Source of the DNA: BQJD01 sp965652415
Lineage (GTDB): Bacteria; Pseudomonadota; Gammaproteobacteria; Arenicellales; CAJQKF01
Length of the DNA stretch: 22,357 nt
Reading direction: 5' to 3'
NCBI GenBank assembly: GCA_965652415.1
Contig: CBFGVH010000055.1
Span: 1 to 22,357, forward strand
Shown: one piece after another, positions 15,793 to 22,357 of the stretch
Layout of the letters: the number at the start of each line of letters is the position of its first letter
How positions within the stretch are numbered: position 1 is the first letter of the stretch
The notes under the pieces: generated by a model
What the model was told of the DNA's origin: nothing
Database searches by the model: none
What the model saw: the letters and a program-made list of their open reading frames with translations, nothing else
Position numbers and translations under genes: made by a program

Positions 15793-16671
15793 ATGTTCCA
15801 AGGATCGTATGTTGCATTGATCACCCCGTTCGACGGCGATCGGGTCGACGAGGACTCGCTCGCCATGCTGGTCGAGTGGCACGTCGGGAAGGGCACCCAC
15901 GGCCTGGTCCCTGCGGGCACCACCGGGGAGTCCCCCACGCTCGGCCACGAGGAGCACAAGCGGGTCGTCGAACTGACCGTCAAGCATGCCGCCGGAAGGA
16001 TCCCGGTGATCGCCGGGGCCGGATCCAACAACACCATCGAGGCCATCGATTTCAGCCGCCATGCCGAGCAGGCGGGCGCCGACGCCCTGCTGCACGTCGC
16101 CGGGTACTACAACCGGCCCAACCAGGAAGGCATGTACCAGCATTTCAAGGCGGTGCACGACGCCTGCTCGCTGCCGATCATCATCTACAACATTCCGCCG
16201 CGCTGCGTCGTCGGCGTCGACGTCGACACCATGGTGCGCCTCGCGGAGCTGCCGCGCATCGTCGGCGTCAAGGACGCGACCTGCGACCTGACCCGGCCCG
16301 GCAAGGAGCGCATCCGCATCGGCAAGGAGTTCTCCTGGCTGTCGGGGGAGGACGCGACCGCGGTGGCCTACAATGCCAGCGGCGGCAGGGGCTGCATCTC
16401 GGTCACCGCGAACGTGGCGCCGGCCGAGTGCGCGGCCATGCAGAAGGCCTGTCTCGAGGGCGACTTTGCCACGGCGCTCGAATACCAGGACAGGCTCATG
16501 CCGCTGCACGAGGCGTTGTTCGCCGAACCGAGCCCGGCCGGCGTCAAGTACGCGGCCTCCCTGCTCGGCATGTGCAGCGAGCACTGCCGCCTGCCGGTGG
16601 TGCCGCTCACCGCGCCGACCCGGGAGCGGATCGCCGGCGCCATGCGGGGGATCGGGTTGATCGGAGATTGA
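15793..16671 (+). CDS. dapA: 4-hydroxy-tetrahydrodipicolinate synthase
   Basis: A 292-residue cytoplasmic Schiff-base aldolase that condenses pyruvate with aspartate semialdehyde, the first committed step to diaminopimelate and lysine. The length equals that of E. coli DapA. The active-site residues are all visible, offset by one from E. coli numbering: Thr43 and Thr44 (AGTTGESPTL), Tyr106 (YYNRP), Tyr132 and Arg137 (IYNIPPR) and the Schiff-base Lys160 (GVKDATCD). ATG 15793 has AGAGG 7 nt upstream. The gene is preceded by the putative leader and terminator, so its expression may be attenuated. It is not followed by bamC as in many gammaproteobacteria but by a palindromic repeat array and the convergent phaC. 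Confidence 0.96.
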   Translation: MFQGSYVALITPFDGDRVDEDSLAMLVEWHVGKGTHGLVPAGTTGESPTLGHEEHKRVVELTVKHAAGRIPVIAGAGSNNTIEAIDFSRHAEQAGADALLHVAGYYNRPNQEGMYQHFKAVHDACSLPIIIYNIPPRCVVGVDVDTMVRLAELPRIVGVKDATCDLTRPGKERIRIGKEFSWLSGEDATAVAYNASGGRGCISVTANVAPAECAAMQKACLEGDFATALEYQDRLMPLHEALFAEPSPAGVKYAASLLGMCSEHCRLPVVPLTAPTRERIAGAMRGIGLIGD

Positions 16672-16692
16672 CGACGCCCGTCATGCCTGCCC

Positions 16693-16838
16693 GGTGCGCT
16701 TGAGCGCACCGCGCGGAAATCCGGGAGGATATCTTCCCCTCAGCCCGCAGGGTGCGCTTCAGCGCACGCGATTTGCACGACCAGGCAATACGCGTGCGCT
16801 GAAGCGCACCCTACCTGGTTCCGGGAGGAGATCTTTGC
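16693..16838. repeat. REP-like palindromic array between dapA and phaC
   Basis: Three copies of a GTGCGCT(T/G)(G/C/A)AGCGCAC palindrome lie here. The first (16693-16710) is a hairpin with 8-bp arms GGTGCGCT/AGCGCACC. The second (16750-16770) and third (16791-16811) are exact reverse complements of each other over 21 bp, so they also form one large stem with a 20-nt loop. The first and third units are each followed by nearly the same 15-mer (CCGGGAGGATATCTT at 16721, one mismatch at 16821), exactly 100 bp apart, showing a partial direct duplication. Placement between two convergent 3' ends is typical of dispersed REP/BIME elements in gammaproteobacteria. The stems could end transcription from both sides or protect the mRNA ends. 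Confidence 0.8.
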
Positions 16839-18650
16839 TCAAAGGCCCAGGCACTTGCCCGGCGTCTGCTGGTCGAGGCGCAGCTTCACGTAGCGACCCG
16901 GGGCGTCCTCGATGGCCTTGAGCTTTCCGGCGCCGGGCTTGCGGGCGGGCACCTCGGCACCGGCGTGTCGCTTGACCCAACGCGCCCAGTCGGGCCACCA
17001 GCTGCCCTCGTTGCGCTTCGCCGATTCGAACCACGCATCGGCCGAGTCCGCGAGCTTGCCCGTCTTCGTCCAGTAGCAGTACTTGTTCGACGCCGGCGGA
17101 TTGACCACCCCGGCGATGTGGCCGGAACCGCCGAGCACGAACTTGACCGGGCCCTTGAACAGCCTCGCGCCCATGTAGGTCGACTTCCACGGCGCGATGT
17201 GGTCCTCGACGGTGGACAGGAAGTACGACGGCGTGTCGACCGTGTTCACGTCGATGGACACGCCGTCGAGCACGATGCCGCCCGGCTCCTTGAAGCGGTT
17301 CTCCAGGTACATGGTCCTCAAGTACTCGCTGTGCATGCGCGCCGGCATGCGGGTGGAGTCGGAGTTCCAGTAGAGGAGATCGAATGCCGCCGGATCCTTG
17401 CCGAGCAGGTAGTTGTTGATCACGAACGACCAGATGAGGTCGTTGGAACGCAGCATGTTGAACGCGTTCGACATGTCGGCGCCCTCGAGATAGCCCTGCT
17501 CGCTCATCTTCTGCTCGAGGGCCTCGAGCTGCATGTCGTCGATGTAGACGCCGAGGTCGCCCGGCTCGGCGAAATCGATCATCGCCGTGAAGAACGTCGC
17601 CGATTTTATGCGCGCGTCACCGACGGACTTGTTGTACGACAGCAGCGCTGCCAGCAGCGTGCCGCCGAGACAGTAGCCGATGACGTTGCACTCGCGCTCG
17701 CCGGTGGCTTTCTCCATGGCGTCCATCGCGGCCACGGGACCCTGCAGCAGGTAGTCCTCGAATCCATTGTCGGCGAGCGACGCGTCCGGGTTGACCCAGG
17801 AGATCACGAATACCGTGTGGCCCTGGTCGAGGGCCCAGCGGATGAAGGAGTTCTCGGCGCGCAAGTCGAGGATGTAGAACTTGTTGATCCACGGCGGAAT
17901 GATCAGCAGCGGGCGCTTGAACACCTTGTCCGTGGTCGGGGCGTACTGGATGAGCTGCATCAGCTCGTTCTCGAACACGACCTTGCCGGCGGTGGTGGCA
18001 ACGTTGACGCCGAGTTCGAACGCCTCGGTGTCGGTCATGGAGATGCGCAGCTTCCCCTCGCCCTTCTTCAGGTCCTCGAGCATGTTGTTGAGGCCGCGCA
18101 CGAGGTTCTGGCCGCCGGATTCGACGGTCTCGTTGAGAACGTCCGGGTTGGTCAGCGCGAAGTTGGTCGGCGACATGGCGTCGGCATACTGGCGCGCGTA
18201 GAAGGCGAGCTGGCGCGCGCGCTTCTCGTCGAGGCCTTCCACGGAGTCGACGACGTCCTCGATGTAGCGCGCGGCGAGCAGGTAGGACTGCTTCAGGAAA
18301 TCGAATACCGAGCCATCGTTCCAGCGCTCGGAGCGAAAACGCCGGTCGCCGCGCTCGGGCTCGATCACGCTGCCGCCGCCGGCCGACATGCCGGCCCACA
18401 GCCTCATGGAGTCCTGCCACATCTTGAGCTGCGCGTCGGTGAGGGAACGGGCGTTGACCTGGGCATCGGCGATGTCGTGGACCATCTTCTGCCAGTGTTC
18501 CACCGGGTTGCCGAACGCCGGCGCCATGCCGGGAATGGCGTTTGCCCACATGCCGGTGACCACGCGCGCGCCCTCGGTCCACAGGTCCATCCACTGACGG
18601 GTCATGTCATTGAGGTCGCCGTTGTCGGGGCTGTCGGATTTCCTGTTCAT
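16839..18650 (-). CDS. phaC: Class I poly(3-hydroxyalkanoate) synthase
   Basis: A 603-residue polymerase that joins (R)-3-hydroxyacyl-CoA units into storage polyester at the granule surface. The alpha/beta-hydrolase catalytic triad is visible: Cys327 in the lipase-like box GYCLGG, Asp483 in VEDHIAPW, and His511 in GSGHIAGVVNPP. Spacing is close to that of Cupriavidus necator PhaC (319/480/508), so this is class I size and layout. The N-terminal 200 residues are the poorly conserved granule-association part. ATG 18650 is used although the Shine-Dalgarno is weak; ATG 18605 (Met16) is an alternative. A promoter lies at 18696-18724. No phaA, phaB or phasin gene is in the window, but an acyl-CoA ligase is divergent from it. 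Confidence 0.96.
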   Translation of the reverse strand: MNRKSDSPDNGDLNDMTRQWMDLWTEGARVVTGMWANAIPGMAPAFGNPVEHWQKMVHDIADAQVNARSLTDAQLKMWQDSMRLWAGMSAGGGSVIEPERGDRRFRSERWNDGSVFDFLKQSYLLAARYIEDVVDSVEGLDEKRARQLAFYARQYADAMSPTNFALTNPDVLNETVESGGQNLVRGLNNMLEDLKKGEGKLRISMTDTEAFELGVNVATTAGKVVFENELMQLIQYAPTTDKVFKRPLLIIPPWINKFYILDLRAENSFIRWALDQGHTVFVISWVNPDASLADNGFEDYLLQGPVAAMDAMEKATGERECNVIGYCLGGTLLAALLSYNKSVGDARIKSATFFTAMIDFAEPGDLGVYIDDMQLEALEQKMSEQGYLEGADMSNAFNMLRSNDLIWSFVINNYLLGKDPAAFDLLYWNSDSTRMPARMHSEYLRTMYLENRFKEPGGIVLDGVSIDVNTVDTPSYFLSTVEDHIAPWKSTYMGARLFKGPVKFVLGGSGHIAGVVNPPASNKYCYWTKTGKLADSADAWFESAKRNEGSWWPDWARWVKRHAGAEVPARKPGAGKLKAIEDAPGRYVKLRLDQQTPGKCLGL

Positions 18651-18695
18651 TGGCGGGTCACGTCAGGCAAGGGAAGGATCATGTTGCATCGCACA

Positions 18696-18724
18696 ATGGT
18701 ATTTCCCGCGGGCGCCGATTGCAA
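18696..18724 (-). promoter_or_regulatory. phaC: Sigma70-like promoter of phaC
   Basis: On the minus strand TTGCAA (18724-18719) and TACCAT (18701-18696) are separated by 17 nt; each matches the consensus in four of six positions. Transcription would start near 18689, about 39 nt before the phaC ATG. Confidence 0.4.
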
Positions 18725-18755
18725 GCCGCCAAGCGGCGAGGGCGGCGGATTCTGC

Positions 18756-18761
18756 CATAAT
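18756..18761 (+). promoter_or_regulatory. Possible -10 box of the acyl-CoA ligase gene
   Basis: CATAAT (five of six) lies 29 nt before ATG 18791 in a GC-rich intergenic region shared with the phaC promoter. No matching -35 box is seen at 16-18 nt. Confidence 0.3.
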
Positions 18762-18790
18762 CACGCGCCAGCAACCGAAAAAGCCCTCTC

Positions 18791-20428
18791 ATGCAAGATT
18801 CGAATCGCTTCCGGGTCGGACTCGACCGGAACCCGGCCAATTTCGCCCCGCTGACGCCGCTGGACTTCATCGAGCGCGCCGCCCGAGTGTACCCGGATCA
18901 CCCGGCCGTGATCCACGGCGGCACCCGCTACACGTGGGCCGAGACCTTCGAACGGTCGCTGCGCCTGGCCTCGGCCCTGGCCCGCGCAGGGGTCGCGCCC
19001 GGGGACACCGTGGCGGTGGTGGCACCCAACGTGCCGGCCATGTTCGAGGCCCACTACGGGGTTCCCATGTGCGGTGCCGTGCTCAACACCATCAACACGC
19101 GCCTGGACGCGGCCACGGTGGGTTTCATCCTCGACCATGGCGAAGCGAAGGTGCTGATCACCGACACGGAGTACGCGCCGGCGGTCCGTGAGGCGCTCGC
19201 GCTTGCAACGGCGGCCCCCCTCGTGATCGACATCGACGACCCTGCCGCGTCCGGCGAACGGCTGGGGCGCTTCGAGTACGAGGAGTTTCTCGCCACCGGC
19301 GATGCCGCCGACGGCTTCAGGCGCCCCGCCGACGAATGGGATGCCATCTCGCTGAACTACACCTCCGGCACCACCGGCAATCCCAAGGGCGTGGTCTACC
19401 ACCACCGCGGCGCGTATCTCAATGCGCTCAGCAACGCGCTCGGCTGGAACATGGGCCATCACCCCGTGTACCTGTGGACGCTGCCGATGTTTCACTGCAA
19501 CGGCTGGTGTTTCCCCTGGACCCTGGCCGCGGTGGCCGGCACCAGCGTGTGCCTGCGCAAGGTCACGGCGGGAGCTATCTACGACGCCGTCGCCGACCAC
19601 GGCGTGACCCACTTCTGCGGCGCCCCCATCGTGTTGAGCTTCATCATCAACGCCCGCGCGGACGAGCGGCGCGAGTTCTCGCACCAGGTGCACGTGATGA
19701 CGGCCGCGGCCCCGCCACCGGCCTCGGTGCTCGCGCGCATGGAACAGACGGGCTTCTCCATGACCCACGTCTACGGCCTCACCGAGACCTACGGCCCGGC
19801 GGTGATCTGCGCCTGGCACGACGAATGGGACGTGCTCGACGACGAGGCGCGCGCGCAGAAGAAGGCCCGCCAGGGCGTGCCCTACCACGTCCTGCAGGGG
19901 CTCGAGGTCATGGACCCGGAAACCATGTCCCCGGCAGCCGCCGACGGCGAGACCATGGGCGAGGTGATGTTTCGCGGCAACATCGTGATGAAGGGCTACC
20001 TCAAGGACCCGCAGGCCACGGCGAAGGCGTTCGCCGGCGGCTGGTTCCATTCCGGCGACCTCGGAGTGATGGAGCCCGACCGCTACGTGCGCCTGAAGGA
20101 CCGCTCCAAGGACATCATCATATCCGGCGGCGAAAACATCTCCTCGATCGAGGTCGAGGACGTGCTCTACCGCCACCCGGCGGTGCTCGAAGCGGCCGTG
20201 GTGGCCCGTCCCGACGACAAGTGGGGCGAGACCCCGTGCGCATTCATCTCCGTCAAGACCGACGCCGAGGTCGGCGAGCAGGAGATCATCGACTGGTGCC
20301 GCGAGCGCCTCGCCCACTTCAAGTGCCCGCGCACGGTGGTGTTCGGCGAACTGCCCAAGACCTCCACGGGCAAAATCCAGAAATTCCGCCTGCGCGAGCG
20401 GGCGTCGGAGCTCGGCAGCCTCAACTGA
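18791..20428 (+). CDS. Acyl-CoA ligase (AMP-forming; medium-chain/DmdB-like)
   Basis: A 545-residue adenylate-forming enzyme that activates a carboxylic acid to acyl-AMP and then acyl-CoA. Motifs in order are the phosphate loop YTSGTTGNPKG (190-200), PMFHCNGWCFPW (232-243), VYGLTETYGP (adenine/Mg site), WFHSGDLG, DRSKDIIISGGENIS (hinge) and the catalytic Lys528 in KTSTGKIQKF. The N-terminus (NPANFAPLTPLDFIERAA) and the FHCNGWCFPW block resemble both AlkK-type medium-chain ligases and the methylmercaptopropionate-CoA ligase DmdB. No other DMSP genes are present, so a fatty or branched acid is at least as likely. ATG 18791 is used; the Shine-Dalgarno is weak. It is convergent with the dehydrogenase gene (6 nt gap). 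Confidence 0.9.
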   Translation: MQDSNRFRVGLDRNPANFAPLTPLDFIERAARVYPDHPAVIHGGTRYTWAETFERSLRLASALARAGVAPGDTVAVVAPNVPAMFEAHYGVPMCGAVLNTINTRLDAATVGFILDHGEAKVLITDTEYAPAVREALALATAAPLVIDIDDPAASGERLGRFEYEEFLATGDAADGFRRPADEWDAISLNYTSGTTGNPKGVVYHHRGAYLNALSNALGWNMGHHPVYLWTLPMFHCNGWCFPWTLAAVAGTSVCLRKVTAGAIYDAVADHGVTHFCGAPIVLSFIINARADERREFSHQVHVMTAAAPPPASVLARMEQTGFSMTHVYGLTETYGPAVICAWHDEWDVLDDEARAQKKARQGVPYHVLQGLEVMDPETMSPAAADGETMGEVMFRGNIVMKGYLKDPQATAKAFAGGWFHSGDLGVMEPDRYVRLKDRSKDIIISGGENISSIEVEDVLYRHPAVLEAAVVARPDDKWGETPCAFISVKTDAEVGEQEIIDWCRERLAHFKCPRTVVFGELPKTSTGKIQKFRLRERASELGSLN

Positions 20429-20434
20429 TACGCA

Positions 20435-21199
20435 TCAGGACGGCTGCATGCGGATGGCGCCGTCGAGGCGGATCACCTCGCCGTTGAGCATCGTGTTGGC
20501 GACGATGTGCTCGACGAGCGCGGCGAACTCCTCGGCCCTGCCGAAGCGCTTCGGGAACGGCACACTGGCGGCGAGCGAGTCCTGCACCTCCTGCGGCATG
20601 CCGAGCAGCATGGGGGTGGCGACGAGGCCCGGGGCGATGGTCATCACGCGGACGCCGTGGCGGGCGAACTCGCGCGCCGCGGGCAGGGTCAGGCCGACGA
20701 TGCCGCCCTTCGACGCGGCATAGGCCGCCTGCCCGATCTGGCCGTCAAAGGCCGCCACCGACGCGGTGCACACGATCACCCCGCGCTCGCCGTCGTCGCC
20801 GACCGGATCGAGTGCCATCATGGCCGCTGCGACCACGCGCATGGCGTTGAAGGAGCCGACCAGGTTGACCTCGATGACCTTGCGAAAGGCGTCGAGGTCC
20901 ATTGGGCCGCCGCGGCCGACGATGCGCGCCGCCGGGGCGATCCCGGCGCAGTTGACAAGAATGCGCGGCGCGCCGATCTCCTTCACCGCGCGCGCCACCG
21001 CCGACTCCATCGAGGCCGCGTCGGTGACGTCGCAGGAGAGCGCGATGCCGCCGCAGCTTTCGGCCGATTCGGCGAGCGCCGCCTCGTTCACGTCCATGAG
21101 CGCCACGCGCACCCCGCGCGCGGCGAGATGGGCCGCGGTTGCCGCGCCCATTCCGGAGGCGGCACCGGTGACGATCGCGCTTTGCCCATCGAGATTCAT
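20435..21199 (-). CDS. Short-chain dehydrogenase, HSD10-like 3-hydroxyacyl-CoA dehydrogenase
   Basis: A 254-residue classical SDR. The NAD(P) loop is TGAASGMG (11-18), Asp36 in ALMDVNE at the end of beta 2 favours NAD over NADP, and NCAGI (83-87) is the usual structural motif. The catalytic residues are Ser147, Tyr160 and Lys164 (TASVAAFDGQIGQAAYAASK), with Asn113 in EVNLVG. The block FDGQIGQAAYAASKGGI is typical of HSD10-type enzymes, which oxidise 3-hydroxyacyl-CoA in fatty or branched-chain acid breakdown. ATG 21199 is preferred over the upstream ATG 21253, because the Rossmann strand begins at residue 7 and GGAGA lies about 10 nt upstream. It is divergent from the ETF-quinone oxidoreductase gene. 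Confidence 0.92.
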   Translation of the reverse strand: MNLDGQSAIVTGAASGMGAATAAHLAARGVRVALMDVNEAALAESAESCGGIALSCDVTDAASMESAVARAVKEIGAPRILVNCAGIAPAARIVGRGGPMDLDAFRKVIEVNLVGSFNAMRVVAAAMMALDPVGDDGERGVIVCTASVAAFDGQIGQAAYAASKGGIVGLTLPAAREFARHGVRVMTIAPGLVATPMLLGMPQEVQDSLAASVPFPKRFGRAEEFAALVEHIVANTMLNGEVIRLDGAIRMQPS

Positions 21200-21248
21200 G
21201 AGGCAGTTCTCCGCTTGAGGTGTAAGGGCGCCCGGCGGCGCGGCGCGA

Positions 21249-21254
21249 TACAAT
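21249..21254 (+). promoter_or_regulatory. Possible -10 box of the ETF-quinone oxidoreductase gene
   Basis: TACAAT (five of six) lies about 90 nt before ATG 21345 in a GC-rich gap between two divergent genes. No convincing -35 is found at 16-18 nt. Transcription would start near 21261. Confidence 0.25.
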
Positions 21255-21344
21255 CGGGCCCGGGTCGCGGGCGGACAAGTGCCGCCGTGCGCGCCCCGCT
21301 ACAGTCCGCCGTGCACATCCGCCGCCTTGCAAAGGGGACAAACT

Positions 21345-22357
21345 ATGTCAGATTCCGACACCGAGATTCAACGCGAGTCCATGGAAGTCGACGTGGTCGT
21401 CGTCGGCGCCGGCCCGGCCGGCCTGGCCACGGCGTGCCGCCTCATGCAGCTCGCCGCCGACGGCGGGCGCGAACTCTCGGTGGTGGTGCTGGAGAAAGGC
21501 GCCGAGGTCGGCGCCCACATCCTCTCCGGGGCGGTGATCCAGACCCGCGCGCTCGACGAGCTGTTTCCCGACTGGGCCGATCGCGGCGCGCCGCTCGACA
21601 CGCCCGTAACCGCCGACGAGGTGTGGTTCCTGCGAAGCGCCGACAAGGGCATGCGGATGCCCAACGCGCTGGTGCCGAAGACCATGCACAACGACGGCAA
21701 TTACATCGTCAGCCTCGGCCGGGTCGTGCGCTGGCTCGGCGGTGAGGCCGAGTCACTGGGCGTGGAGATCTACCCCGGCTTTCCCGCCTCGGAGGTCTTG
21801 TTCGACGACGACGGGGGCATTCGGGGCGTCGCCACCGGCGTGATGGGCATGGGCGCCGACGGCCGCCCGAAGGACAACTTCGAGCCCGGCATGGAACTTC
21901 ACGCGCGCTGCACCGTGTTCGCCGAGGGTTGCCGCGGCCATCTCGGCAAGCAGCTCATCGCACGTTACGGCCTCGCTGCCGGCGCCGATCCCCAGCACTA
22001 CGGCATCGGCCTGAAGGAGCTGTGGGAGATCGACACCGCCCTGCACCGGCCCGGGCTCGTCATCCACGGCGCCGGCTGGCCGTTGTCCGAGAGCGGCGCC
22101 TCCGGCGGCTGGTTCCTGTATCACCTCGGCGAGAACCAGGTGAGCCTGGGCCTGATCATCGATCTGAACTACGGCAACCCCCACCTGTCCACCTTCGACG
22201 AGCTGCAGAAGTTCAAGACCCACCCGGAAATCCGCAAGTATCTCGAAGGCGGCCGGCGCATCGGCTACGGCGCCCGGGCGATCACCAAGGGGGGGTTGAA
22301 CTCGCTGCCGCGGATGCACATGCCGGGCGCCCTGCTGGTCGGCTGCGACGCCGGCAC
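21345..22357 (+). CDS. Electron transfer flavoprotein-ubiquinone oxidoreductase (3' end outside window)
   Basis: The first 337 residues of a protein that usually has about 550. It carries electrons from reduced ETF, produced by acyl-CoA dehydrogenases, to ubiquinone at the membrane. The FAD loop is GAGPAG (21-26), followed by a Glu-terminated second strand (VVLEKGAEVGAHILSGAV) that is characteristic of the family. FAEGCRGHLGKQL and GLKELWEI, with GASGGWFLYH, also match ETF-QO. The Cys ligands of the 4Fe-4S cluster would be in the missing C-terminus. ATG 21345 has AGGGG about 9 nt upstream. It supports fatty-acid oxidation together with the neighbouring ligase and dehydrogenase. Confidence 0.95.
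   Translation, partial: MSDSDTEIQRESMEVDVVVVGAGPAGLATACRLMQLAADGGRELSVVVLEKGAEVGAHILSGAVIQTRALDELFPDWADRGAPLDTPVTADEVWFLRSADKGMRMPNALVPKTMHNDGNYIVSLGRVVRWLGGEAESLGVEIYPGFPASEVLFDDDGGIRGVATGVMGMGADGRPKDNFEPGMELHARCTVFAEGCRGHLGKQLIARYGLAAGADPQHYGIGLKELWEIDTALHRPGLVIHGAGWPLSESGASGGWFLYHLGENQVSLGLIIDLNYGNPHLSTFDELQKFKTHPEIRKYLEGGRRIGYGARAITKGGLNSLPRMHMPGALLVGCDAG

Noticed and set aside
16693..16838. CRISPR array
   Set aside because: The repeats are few, palindromic and in both orientations. They lack uniform spacers, and there are no cas genes.
16965..18854. A 629-codon plus-strand frame opposite phaC
   Set aside because: It is an antisense shadow; the phaC strand has the full catalytic triad.
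18761..20317. A 518-codon minus-strand frame opposite the acyl-CoA ligase
   Set aside because: It is an antisense shadow of a gene with all adenylation motifs in order.
18791..20428. DMSP demethylation locus based on the DmdB-like ligase
   Set aside because: No dmdA, dmdC or dmdD neighbour is present, and the same motifs occur in general medium-chain acyl-CoA ligases.

Overview
The window is about two thirds G+C and densely coded. It looks like a chromosomal segment of a high-GC gammaproteobacterium. The best taxonomic pointer is a full-length RapA (RNA polymerase recycling ATPase), which is mainly gammaproteobacterial. Polyhydroxyalkanoate synthase, SCO1/SenC, ETF-ubiquinone oxidoreductase and REP-like hairpins suit an aerobic, environmental, lipid-using member. 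No rRNA, tRNA, insertion sequence, phage gene or CRISPR array was seen. Genus-level placement is not possible from this sequence alone.

Region 1 (about 1-9990) is the accessory-looking part. A leftward block runs from a strong Shine-Dalgarno near 8225: Tat-exported solute-binding protein, two permeases, a MalK-type ATPase (a complete CUT1 ABC importer), a cytoplasmic cysteine-type sulfatase (CSPSR motif), its formylglycine-generating enzyme starting 2 bases after the sulfatase stop, and a Tat-exported purple-acid-phosphatase-like enzyme cut by the window edge. A GntR/HutC regulator is divergent from the binding-protein gene. An AT-rich inverted repeat lies between them and is a good operator candidate. 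A sulfotransferase-family gene follows the regulator and has its own promoter. I read this as an inducible system that imports a sulfate ester, probably saccharide-like, and desulfates it in the cytoplasm. The substrate cannot be read from the sequence.

Region 2 (about 9993-15440) is housekeeping-like: a glutathione S-transferase-fold protein and rapA (leftward), low-specificity L-threonine aldolase (rightward) and a SCO1/SenC copper chaperone (leftward, TTG start).

Region 3 (15440-16840) holds dapA. It is preceded by a sigma70-like promoter, a potentially structured leader or small RNA and an intrinsic terminator. It is followed by an array of REP-like palindromes between the convergent 3' ends of dapA and phaC.

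Region 4 (16839-22357) is acyl-CoA and storage metabolism: class I PHA synthase (leftward), an acyl-CoA ligase (rightward), a short-chain dehydrogenase resembling HSD10-type 3-hydroxyacyl-CoA dehydrogenases (leftward), and the first 337 residues of ETF-ubiquinone oxidoreductase (rightward, cut by the window end). Together these would activate acids, oxidise acyl-CoAs, pass electrons to quinone and divert hydroxyacyl units to polyester.
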